A DNA stretch of 13,011 bases from positions 1-13,011 of the forward strand of contig JABSRK010000076.1 of assembly GCA_013213915.1 (NCBI GenBank), written 5' to 3'. The first letter of the stretch is position 1. Each line of letters opens with the position of its first letter. This DNA is from Planctomycetota bacterium (lineage in GTDB: Bacteria; Planctomycetota; GCA-002687715). The notes under the pieces were generated by a model. The model saw nothing but the letters and a program-made list of their open reading frames with translations. It was not told the DNA's origin and ran no database searches. Position numbers and translations under genes: made by a program. Of the stretch, positions 7,545 to 13,011 are shown piece after piece.

Positions 7545-8684
7545 GTGCCAAGGATCTACCTCGACCACAACGCGACGACGCCTCTGGACCCGCGCGTCCT
7601 CGATGCGATGCTGCCGTACCTGCAGTCTGAGCCAGGAAACCCGAGCAGCCTGCACGCCGAAGGCCGTGCGGCGCGCCGCGCCGTTGAAGATGCGCGCGAG
7701 CACGTCGCCGCGATGCTTGGGAAAGACGCGCGCGAGGTCGTGTTCACCAGCGGTGCGACAGAGGCGAACAATCTGGCGCTGACCGGGATGGTACCCGCGG
7801 GAGGGCGGCTCGCGGTTTCCGCCGTCGAGCATCCGTCGGTGCTCGCCTGCGTCGAACTCCTGGAGTCTCGCGGCGCGCATGCCGTGCGACTGGGCGTCGA
7901 CCGCGACGGGCTGGTGTCGGACGCCGAGCTCGAGACCGCCCTCGACGAGGGAGTCGACGTCGTCGCGGTCATGGCTGCGAACAACGAGGTCGGCACGTTG
8001 CAGCCATGGGTGGCGATCGCGCGACAGTGCCACGCGCGGGGGGTGGCGCTTCACGTTGACGCGGTGCAGATGCCCGGCAAGGCGCCGCTTGCCGTCCCCG
8101 ATTTCGGCGAGGGCACGGTCAGCTTGTCGGCGCACAAGATCGGAGGGCCGAAAGGCGTCGGCGCGTTATGGGTTCGGACCGATACCCGCGTGCGCGCCCA
8201 GATCGTCGGGGGAGGGCAGGAACGGCAGCGCCGGGCGGGCACGGAGAACGTCGCCGCAATCGTCGGCATGGGCGCGGCGTGTCGGTTCGTGGCCGACGAG
8301 GCGTCGGCGCGCATGTCAGCATTACGGCTGTCCGAAGAGGCTTTTCTCGCGGCGCTGCGCGCGCACGTTCCGGACGTGGTGCGACACGGGCCAAGAAATG
8401 CGGATATGCGCATTCCCGGAACGCTGAATCTCCGCATTCCGGGCGTTTCGGGCGAACCACTCCTTCTCGGCTGCGATCTCGAAGGGCTCTCGCTCAGCCT
8501 CGGTAGCGCCTGCAGCAGCGGGGCAGTGGAGCCCAGCCACGTGCTCTTGGCAATGGGTGTGAACAAGGTGGAGAACCTGGAGAGTTTCCGCGTCTCCCTC
8601 GGCTGGGACACGTCCCCTGACGCGTTGCGCGCTGCGGCGGGCATCATTGCCGATGTCGCATCACGCAACCGCAGGTGTCCATGA
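7545..8684 (+). CDS. iscS: Cysteine desulfurase, IscS/NifS class
   Basis: This PLP enzyme (379 residues) takes sulfur from L-cysteine as a persulfide for Fe-S clusters, tRNA thiolation and other uses. The start IYLDHNATTP is the family N-terminus. SGATEANN near residue 70 and HVDAVQ near 170 bind the cofactor, K198 in SAHKIGG forms the Schiff base, and C323 in LGSACSSG is the persulfide cysteine. RAGTEN near residue 226 is also conserved. The GTG at 7545 is the only start that fits the conserved N-terminus. No iscU, iscR, sufE or mnmA lies beside it, so IscS is chosen by similarity and NifS-like or NifZ/ThiI-linked roles stay open. It stands alone between mglA and the dnaA upstream region and is probably transcribed from its own promoter. 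Confidence 0.93.
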   Translation: MPRIYLDHNATTPLDPRVLDAMLPYLQSEPGNPSSLHAEGRAARRAVEDAREHVAAMLGKDAREVVFTSGATEANNLALTGMVPAGGRLAVSAVEHPSVLACVELLESRGAHAVRLGVDRDGLVSDAELETALDEGVDVVAVMAANNEVGTLQPWVAIARQCHARGVALHVDAVQMPGKAPLAVPDFGEGTVSLSAHKIGGPKGVGALWVRTDTRVRAQIVGGGQERQRRAGTENVAAIVGMGAACRFVADEASARMSALRLSEEAFLAALRAHVPDVVRHGPRNADMRIPGTLNLRIPGVSGEPLLLGCDLEGLSLSLGSACSSGAVEPSHVLLAMGVNKVENLESFRVSLGWDTSPDALRAAAGIIADVASRNRRCP

Positions 8685-8917
8685 CGGTTGCGGCTCTTTT
8701 CCGGGGTCGTTGCGCAGCCCCGTCCCTCGTTTGCGGCCCCGAAGCCCCATGGCGGCCACGACTTGGGGCGATTCGCGATGCACGCTCCGTCGTCCCTGCT
8801 CGCTCGGGCAGAGTCGCTCCCGGGCCTCGCAGGGAGCAAATGCAAAAGCCGATGCGTGAGGCGATCCGCCGGCTCGACCCGCTTGACTTCCGCAAGTCCA
8901 ACCCGACGATGGACTAA
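8681..8917 (+). other. Doubtful small reading frame after iscS
   Basis: An ATG overlapping the iscS stop (ATGA) opens a 78-residue frame ending at TAA 8915-8917. The N-terminal two thirds is Arg/Ala/Pro-rich and looks like translated GC-rich non-coding DNA. The last 25 residues, from ATG 8840 (MQKPMREAIRRLDPLDF...), look more protein-like, and GGGAG at 8832-8836 lies 3 bases before that ATG. I recognise no family. It may be a short leader peptide, the tail of a decayed gene or chance. Confidence 0.2.
8816..8837. repeat. 6-bp inverted repeat with 10-base loop
   Basis: GCTCCC at 8816-8821 and GGGAGC at 8832-8837 are perfect complements. In RNA the right arm would include the GGGAG that precedes ATG 8840, so the hairpin could mask that ribosome binding site if the small frame is translated. 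It could equally be a chance GC repeat. Confidence 0.3.
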
Positions 8918-8934
8918 GTTCTCTTCGGGAGAAC
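8918..8934 (+). terminator. Hairpin followed by short T run, possible weak terminator
   Basis: GTTCTC (8918-8923) and GAGAAC (8929-8934) form a perfect 6-bp stem with a TTCGG loop, directly after the TAA at 8915-8917 and followed by GGTTTTC. The position suits the end of the iscS transcript, but the stem is short and the T run is only four bases. Confidence 0.3.
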
Positions 8935-8983
8935 GGTTTTCAACAGCTCTTGGAAACCGCCTCCTAACCGCATGGACGGTTTC
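8934..8983. promoter_or_regulatory. Cluster of CGGTT boxes in + - - + orientation with overlapping inverted repeats
   Basis: CGGTT occurs at 8934-8938 (+), 8955-8959 (-), 8966-8970 (-) and 8977-8981 (+), with start-to-start distances of 21, 11 and 11 bases. The outer copies extend: CGGTTTTCAA at 8934-8943 pairs with TTGGAAACCG at 8950-8959 over 10 positions with one G-T, and GAAACCG at 8953-8959 pairs with CGGTTTC at 8977-8983. The near-helical spacing suggests a protein bound on one face of the DNA, or two alternative RNA hairpins if the region is transcribed. It lies about 145 bases upstream of dnaA. Confidence 0.4.
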
Positions 8984-9126
8984 GGCAATCGGCCGCAAAC
9001 TTCCGACTTCCTGGGTGGCGGTCGGGCGCCCGCAAGGGACGCCGGGATGCGCCAGGTTAGAAGTCGTTCGCAAGCCCACAGCACGCAGGTTGTGACTTGG
9101 GGCAGCCCGCTCCACGGGAGCGGGTG

Positions 9127-10608
9127 ATGGGAGTTTTGATGTCTCAGCAGCAAGCTGCTGGTTCCTTTTGGCAAGGGGTACTTTCTCAGATCCGTGACCG
9201 TGTCACGGAGCAGCAGTTCGATACGTGGTTCAAAACGGTCGAGCCAACCAGCTGCTCCGAGGACACGATTGAGTTGACGGTTCCGAACAGCTTCTCCCGC
9301 GAGTGGTTGCGGAAGAAGTACGCGGACCTCATCCTCGGCGCGGCGGCGTCCGCCAACGGCGGGCGGCGCCCGACGCTGCGAATCACGGTGCGGGAAGGGG
9401 GGGACAACGAACCGGACGACGTGGCGGTCATGACGGCGACCGCAGAGGCAAACGGCGCTCGCCGCGGCGCTGACCAAGACGCCGACCACCATGCGGTGCT
9501 GACCGAGAACGTCGGGGCTGCCCGACCTCACCCGGGATCTTCTTCCTCCACGGCCTCCGCGTTGGAGGCGGCGCGAGGCGCATGGCTCAATCCGGAGTAT
9601 CGCTTCGACACGTTCGTCGTTGGCTCCGGCAACCGGTTGCCGTACGCAGCGTCGATGGCCGTGTCCGAGAAAGACCAGCGCGTCTATAACCCGCTGTTCG
9701 TGCACGGGGGAGTCGGGCTCGGGAAGAGCCACTTGCTGCAGGCGATCTGCGCCGCGTGGCGAGCACGGCGTCCGAGCGCGCGTATCCGGTACGTGCCCTG
9801 CGAGCAATTCATCAACCAGTTCATCACCGCCGTCGAGAAAGGCGCCCTGGAGAGCTTTCGCAAACGCTACCGCGAGGTCGATCTGCTCGTTGTTGACGAT
9901 GTGCAGTTTCTCGCCGGCAAAGAGCGCACCCAGGAGGAGTTCTTTCATACGTTCAACGCGCTGCACCAACGCCAGCAGCAGATCGTGGTGTCAGCGGATG
10001 TTTCCCCGCGCGAGATCCCCGGCTTGTCCGAGCGGCTCGTGTCGCGGCTCCGGTGGGGGATGGTTTGCGAGGTCGAGGCGCCGGGCTACGAGACGCGCCT
10101 CGACATCGTCCGCCAGTGCGCTGACCGGCTCGGGCAGGAGCTCCCAGAGGAGGTGTCTGCGTTCATCTCCGAGAGCGTTCGGACGAACGTTCGCGAGGTG
10201 GAGGGCGCAGTGACGCGGGTCATCGGACACGCACATCTGTCAGGCCAGGAGATCAACATCGCGGAGGCGCGCGAGGTGTTGCGCGACCTGGTCGTCGAGC
10301 GCCGCCGCCGCGTCACCATCGACCACATCGCGCAGGCGGTGACGCGCCACTTCGAGGTCAAGCTCGCGGAGCTCCAGAGCAAGAAACGGACGCAGGCAGT
10401 CGCCGTTCCACGGCAGATCTGCATGTTCCTCGCCCGGCGCCTGACCGGGCTCTCGCTGGAGGAGATCGGGGGCTTTTTCGGAGGCCGCGACCACTCCACC
10501 GTGCTCTACGGGGTTGACCGCATCACGGCCCGCTCGAGAGATGATGTGGCGTTGCGGGACACCGTCGAGCAACTGGCGACGCAGGCGCTCTCCGTGGCAG
10601 GATCGTAG
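9127..10608 (+). CDS. dnaA: Chromosomal replication initiator DnaA
   Basis: DnaA binds origin DNA as an ATP complex, opens it and helps load the helicase. The 493-residue protein has the domain I helical unit (FWQGVLSQIRDRVTEQQFDTWF, near 17-38), a Gly/Ala/Ser-rich linker (about 90-150), then the AAA+ domain. Walker A is GGVGLGKS at 194-201 (K200); Walker B has DD at 257-258 followed by VQFLAGKERTQEEFF; the sensor and arginine-finger stretch is LSERLVSRLRWG. Domain IV has GGRDHST near 452-458, the DnaA-box binding helix. Two ATG starts are possible: 9127 (GGGAG 6 bases upstream) and 9139 (GGGAG 5 bases upstream); conservation does not decide. Walker A has Ser where many DnaA proteins have Thr, a conservative change. 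It heads the replication cluster. Confidence 0.97.
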   Translation: MGVLMSQQQAAGSFWQGVLSQIRDRVTEQQFDTWFKTVEPTSCSEDTIELTVPNSFSREWLRKKYADLILGAAASANGGRRPTLRITVREGGDNEPDDVAVMTATAEANGARRGADQDADHHAVLTENVGAARPHPGSSSSTASALEAARGAWLNPEYRFDTFVVGSGNRLPYAASMAVSEKDQRVYNPLFVHGGVGLGKSHLLQAICAAWRARRPSARIRYVPCEQFINQFITAVEKGALESFRKRYREVDLLVVDDVQFLAGKERTQEEFFHTFNALHQRQQQIVVSADVSPREIPGLSERLVSRLRWGMVCEVEAPGYETRLDIVRQCADRLGQELPEEVSAFISESVRTNVREVEGAVTRVIGHAHLSGQEINIAEAREVLRDLVVERRRRVTIDHIAQAVTRHFEVKLAELQSKKRTQAVAVPRQICMFLARRLTGLSLEEIGGFFGGRDHSTVLYGVDRITARSRDDVALRDTVEQLATQALSVAGS

Positions 10609-10620
10609 GCGCCCGCGGGT

Positions 10621-10641
10621 GCCCCGCGGCCACCGCGGGGC
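10621..10641. repeat. Perfect 9-bp GC hairpin after dnaA
   Basis: GCCCCGCGG (10621-10629) and CCGCGGGGC (10633-10641) are exact complements around CCA, 12 bases after the dnaA stop. It could stop or slow transcription or protect the dnaA mRNA end. No T tract follows, so it is not a standard intrinsic terminator. Confidence 0.5.
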
Positions 10642-10756
10642 GGCTGCCCCCGGCTCTCTTGCCGGTCGCGCCCAAGCGTTCACAAGGCACTTGGGGCCCG
10701 GTGGTTAGGAAAGCGGCCAAGCCTGCTGCGCCCCTACCGAAGAAGCCCCATGGCTG

Positions 10757-10782
10757 CTAAGATCTGGTCTTCCAGGGGAGGT
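10757..10782 (+). promoter_or_regulatory. Putative dnaN -10 box and strong ribosome binding site
   Basis: TAAGAT at 10757-10762 matches the hexamer seen before iscS and would start a short leader near 10769. GGGGAGG at 10775-10781 is a strong Shine-Dalgarno sequence 8 bases before ATG 10790 and fixes the dnaN start. No good -35 box is visible, so the promoter part is weak. Confidence 0.45.
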
Positions 10783-10789
10783 CCGCTCA

Positions 10790-11893
10790 ATGAAGTTCCG
10801 AGGGAAGCGACAGAGCCTTCTCGAGGCCCTGACAATCGTCGGGTCCGTCGTGGCGCCGCGCTCCATCAAGCCCATCCTGCAGAATCTCAGGCTGGTCGTG
10901 GATCCGGGGGGCGCCACGCTCCTGGCGACGGATCTTGAGGTCGCGATCCGTTATCGGGTCGAGCTCATTGAGGTGGAGGAGGGCGGCGACGTCCTGCTCC
11001 CAGTCCAGCGCTTGCTGGGCATCTTTCGCGAGGCCGATGGGGAGGAGGTCACGTTTGCCTCGGACGACCGCGCGTTGCGCATCTCTTGTGGCAAGGGATC
11101 GTTCAAGGTGCTCGCCGAGGATCCGGACGAGTTCCCCGTCGTGCCGAGCTTCGACGACGAAAAGGCGTTCGTTCTCGACAAGGATCCGTTCCGCCTCCTC
11201 ATCCGCAAAACCACCTTCGCGACCGCGCGCGAGAAGACCCGCTACGCGTTCAACGGCGTCCGTTTCGAAGTCGAAGGCGACACCGCACGCATGGTCGCGA
11301 CCGACGGCAAGCGCATGGCGGTGAAGTCCGTGGGCATAGACAACCCGCAGGATATCAAGGCGGGACACATCATCCCGACCAAGGGGCTACAGACCTTCGA
11401 CAAGGTGCTGACGGACAGCGACGAGCAGGTGCGCATCAACCTGGAGGATCGCCAGGTGATGATCCGGACAGGCTGCGCGGAGGTCTCCTCGCGGCTGGTC
11501 GAGGGCTCGTTCCCCCGCTACGACGCGGTCATCCCGAAGAACACGGTGCTCTCGGCCCCGTTCGAAAAGCAGGCGTTGCTCTCGGCGCTCAAGCAGGCCG
11601 CCATCCTGACCAACGACGAGAGCCGGTCCGTCAGGCTGTCGTTCTCGGAGGGCAAACTGGTGCTCACCTCGCGAGCGATGGATGTCGGCGAGGCGCGCGT
11701 GGAGCTTGAGACCGAGATCGAGGGTGAGGCGATCGACGTTGCGTTCAACCCGGACTTCCTTGTTGAGGGCATCAAGGTCATGGACGCGGAGAGGCTGAAG
11801 ATCTCCGTGTCCGGGAAAGACACTCCGGCACGCATCGACGGCGAGGAGGACTTCGTCTACGTGGTGATGCCGGTCACCCTCAGGTCCGGCTGA
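10790..11893 (+). CDS. dnaN: DNA polymerase III beta sliding clamp
   Basis: The beta clamp is a ring-shaped dimer that tethers DNA polymerase III to DNA. The 367-residue length is normal for the family, with three clamp folds at about 1-120, 128-250 and 251-367. Recognisable segments are IKPILQNLRL near 26-35, LLATDLEVAIRY near 44-55, TRYAFNGVRFE and MVATDGKRMAVKS in the second domain, SRLVEGSFPRYDAVIP in the hinge to the third, and the C-terminal YVVMPVTLRSG, where the hydrophobic pocket tail (usually MPM-R-L) reads MPVTL. The start is set by the strong GGGGAGG site. The following DUF721 gene begins 19 bases after the stop, so dnaN, that gene and gyrB are probably one transcript. Confidence 0.96.
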   Translation: MKFRGKRQSLLEALTIVGSVVAPRSIKPILQNLRLVVDPGGATLLATDLEVAIRYRVELIEVEEGGDVLLPVQRLLGIFREADGEEVTFASDDRALRISCGKGSFKVLAEDPDEFPVVPSFDDEKAFVLDKDPFRLLIRKTTFATAREKTRYAFNGVRFEVEGDTARMVATDGKRMAVKSVGIDNPQDIKAGHIIPTKGLQTFDKVLTDSDEQVRINLEDRQVMIRTGCAEVSSRLVEGSFPRYDAVIPKNTVLSAPFEKQALLSALKQAAILTNDESRSVRLSFSEGKLVLTSRAMDVGEARVELETEIEGEAIDVAFNPDFLVEGIKVMDAERLKISVSGKDTPARIDGEEDFVYVVMPVTLRSG

Positions 11894-11912
11894 TCCGCTC
11901 GACCGAAGAGAG

Positions 11913-12224
11913 ATGAGCAAGGAAGAGGGCACTCACGAGTTGGGCCAGGTTCTCGACGGCCTCATGAAGGGTCGTGGCCTGGCCCGGCAACACCGGCAGA
12001 TCGGAGACGCCCGTCAGGCGTGGGTTCGCGCCGCCGGGGACGACGTCGCGGCCCACACGCAGGTGCGGAGCCTGATGAACGGTGTCCTCTGGGTGGACGT
12101 CGACTCCGCTCCGCTCTGCCACAGGCTCGCGGCCTTTGAAAAGGACGGGTTGCTTGCGACCCTGAAGGACGCGCTTTCGAGCGCACACGTGACGGACATC
12201 CGCTTCCGTCTCGGCGCGTTGTAG
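11913..12224 (+). CDS. dciA: DciA-like DUF721 protein, probable helicase-loading factor
   Basis: This 103-residue protein fits the DUF721 family by sequence pattern and location. It has an N-terminal helix (LGQVLDGLMKGRGL, 10-23), the conserved tryptophan W37 in RQAWVRAAGDDVAAHT, the GVLWVDVDS strand at 57-65 and a final leucine-rich helix; this is the KH-like DciA core. In bacteria without DnaC or DnaI, DciA helps load the DnaB helicase, and a DUF721 gene between dnaN (or recF) and gyrB is common. No recF is present between dnaN and gyrB, where many bacteria have it. Nineteen bases separate it from each neighbour. The family call is firm; the helicase-loader role is inferred from other lineages. 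Confidence 0.8.
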   Translation: MSKEEGTHELGQVLDGLMKGRGLARQHRQIGDARQAWVRAAGDDVAAHTQVRSLMNGVLWVDVDSAPLCHRLAAFEKDGLLATLKDALSSAHVTDIRFRLGAL

Positions 12225-12243
12225 AGACACCCCCGAGAACAGC

Positions 12244-13011
12244 ATGACGACGGAAAACCAGCCGTCCTATGACGCATCCAAGATCAAGGTGCTCGAGGGC
12301 CTCGAGGCCGTGCGCAAGCGGCCGGACATGTACATCGGCGACACGTACGAGTACGGGCTCCATCACCTGGTGTACGAGGTCGTCGACAACGCCATCGACG
12401 AGGTCCAGAACGGCCACGCAGACGAGATCAAGGTCGTCCTGAACGCGGACGGGTCGATCTCCGTGTCCGACAACGGTCGAGGTATCCCTGTTGGCATCAT
12501 GGAGAGCGAGGGGCGGCCCGCGGTCGAGGTCGTCATGACCAAGCTCCACGCCGGCGGCAAGTTCGATGGCGACAACTACAAGGTCTCGGGGGGGCTGCAC
12601 GGCGTCGGCGTCTCGTGCGTGTGTGCGCTCGCGGACTGGATGGAGGTGGAGGTCTATCGCGACGGCAAGATCCACCACATCCGTTTCGAGCGCGGCGCGA
12701 CCGCGGAGCCGCTGAAGGTCCTCGCCGACACGGACCTGGGGGGCACCAAGGTCACGTTCAAGGCCGACCCGACCATCATGGGCGTGACGGAATTCAATGC
12801 GGATACGTTGTCGACCCGTTTGCGCGAGCTGGCGTTCCTCAACTCCAGTGCTCGGATCACGCTGCGCGACGATCGGGTGGAGGATGCCGAGGTGGTGGTG
12901 TTCAGCTATCCAGAGGGCGTCAAGGATTTCATCCGACACCTGAACCAGGGCAAAGACCTCGTCCATGAAAACGTCATCTACTTCAATGCCGAACACACCG
13001 TGAGGCCTTCG
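12244..13011 (+). CDS. gyrB: DNA gyrase subunit B, N-terminal part (3' end cut off)
   Basis: The frame opens at ATG 12244 and runs out of the window after 256 residues; a full GyrB has about 640-800. The visible part is the GHKL ATPase domain: KVLEGLEAVRKRPDMYIG at 15-32, E45 (catalytic base) and N49 (magnesium) in YEVVDNAIDE, DNGRGIP at 76-82, LHAGGKF at 101-107 and the ATP lid GGLHGVGVS at 116-124. The start of the transducer domain follows. Gyrase puts negative supercoils into DNA and is essential for replication. ParE shares this domain, but the position after dnaA-dnaN-DUF721 favours GyrB. No strong ribosome binding site precedes the ATG. At the visible level nothing suggests damage. Confidence 0.95.
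   Translation, partial: MTTENQPSYDASKIKVLEGLEAVRKRPDMYIGDTYEYGLHHLVYEVVDNAIDEVQNGHADEIKVVLNADGSISVSDNGRGIPVGIMESEGRPAVEVVMTKLHAGGKFDGDNYKVSGGLHGVGVSCVCALADWMEVEVYRDGKIHHIRFERGATAEPLKVLADTDLGGTKVTFKADPTIMGVTEFNADTLSTRLRELAFLNSSARITLRDDRVEDAEVVVFSYPEGVKDFIRHLNQGKDLVHENVIYFNAEHTVRPS

Larger units (their letters stand above)
8685..9126. other. 442-base non-coding region upstream of dnaA; candidate oriC or control region
   Basis: No convincing gene, tRNA or rpmH is found on either strand in this stretch. It holds several hairpins and a group of CGGTT boxes just upstream of dnaA, and the part around 8911-8960 is visibly richer in A and T than the surroundings. Bacterial origins often lie beside dnaA, which makes it the best origin candidate in the window. 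No exact DnaA box (TTATCCACA) is present; TTTTCAACA at 8937-8945 is the nearest, with two mismatches. The dnaA promoter should lie here, but I cannot place it. Confidence 0.45.
10609..10789. other. 181-base spacer between dnaA and dnaN
   Basis: No gene is seen here. The 5' half is very GC-rich and carries a strong hairpin; the 3' half carries a TAAGAT box and the dnaN ribosome binding site. The gap is long for genes that are often co-transcribed, and together these suggest that dnaN has its own promoter. No consensus DnaA box was found. Confidence 0.5.

Noticed and set aside
8391..8450. Repeated RIPG-coding tract within iscS
   Set aside because: RxPGTxNxxxPG is the normal conserved segment of cysteine desulfurases, not a new repeat.
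8883..8910. TTGACT with GACGAT, 16-base spacer, as a promoter
   Set aside because: The -10 matches only three of six positions and the -35 lies within the doubtful small frame, so support is too weak.
8688..9095. 135-residue plus-strand frame upstream of dnaA
   Set aside because: Composition is Arg/Ser/Ala-rich and domain-free, no ribosome site was noted, and it crosses the hairpin and CGGTT region.
8685..9126. rpmH (ribosomal protein L34) or a tRNA or SRP RNA in the dnaA upstream gap
   Set aside because: I read both strands for the L34 start, a T-arm motif and the SRP core and found none.
1..13011. CRISPR array, insertion sequence, prophage or toxin-antitoxin system
   Set aside because: No regularly spaced repeats, transposase or integrase motifs, or typical small gene pairs were found; the window is core-genome in character.

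Overview
The window is GC-rich, densely coded bacterial chromosome around the replication-initiation genes. I recognise thirteen protein genes; the first (hemW) and last (gyrB) are cut by the window edges. The species cannot be fixed from this sequence alone. The combination of bacillithiol genes, an MglA-type GTPase and a dnaA-dnaN-DUF721-gyrB order points away from Proteobacteria and Actinobacteria. It suggests a GC-rich lineage such as Gemmatimonadota, Deinococcota, Acidobacteriota or a PVC-type group (inference, low confidence).

Bases 1-6712 form one tightly packed plus-strand run: hemW, pabA/trpG-type glutaminase, pyrF, a class I SAM methyltransferase, bshC, bshB1, bshA. Four junctions are ATGA overlaps, one has a 1-base gap and one overlaps by 8-14 bases, so the seven genes look co-transcribed and translationally coupled. 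The last three make a complete bacillithiol pathway: BshA joins malate to GlcNAc, BshB deacetylates, BshC adds cysteine. The genes lie in the reverse of the biochemical order. The methyltransferase overlaps bshC and is the best candidate for an unusual function here, possibly N-methylation of bacillithiol.

Bases 6736-7404 hold the only minus-strand gene, an MglA-like small GTPase. It converges on bshA and diverges from a cysteine desulfurase (iscS type, 7545-8684). The desulfurase has no Shine-Dalgarno sequence but has a TAAGAT box 6 bases before its GTG start, which suggests a leaderless mRNA.

Bases 8685-9126 are a 442-base stretch without a convincing gene. It holds several hairpins and a set of CGGTT boxes in + - - + orientation with 21/11/11-base spacing. 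It lies directly upstream of dnaA and is a candidate origin or dnaA control region, although I see no consensus DnaA box.

Bases 9127-13011 carry dnaA, a 181-base gap with a perfect 9-bp GC hairpin, dnaN, a DciA-like DUF721 gene and the N-terminal third of gyrB. These supply initiator, sliding clamp, probable helicase-loading factor and gyrase.
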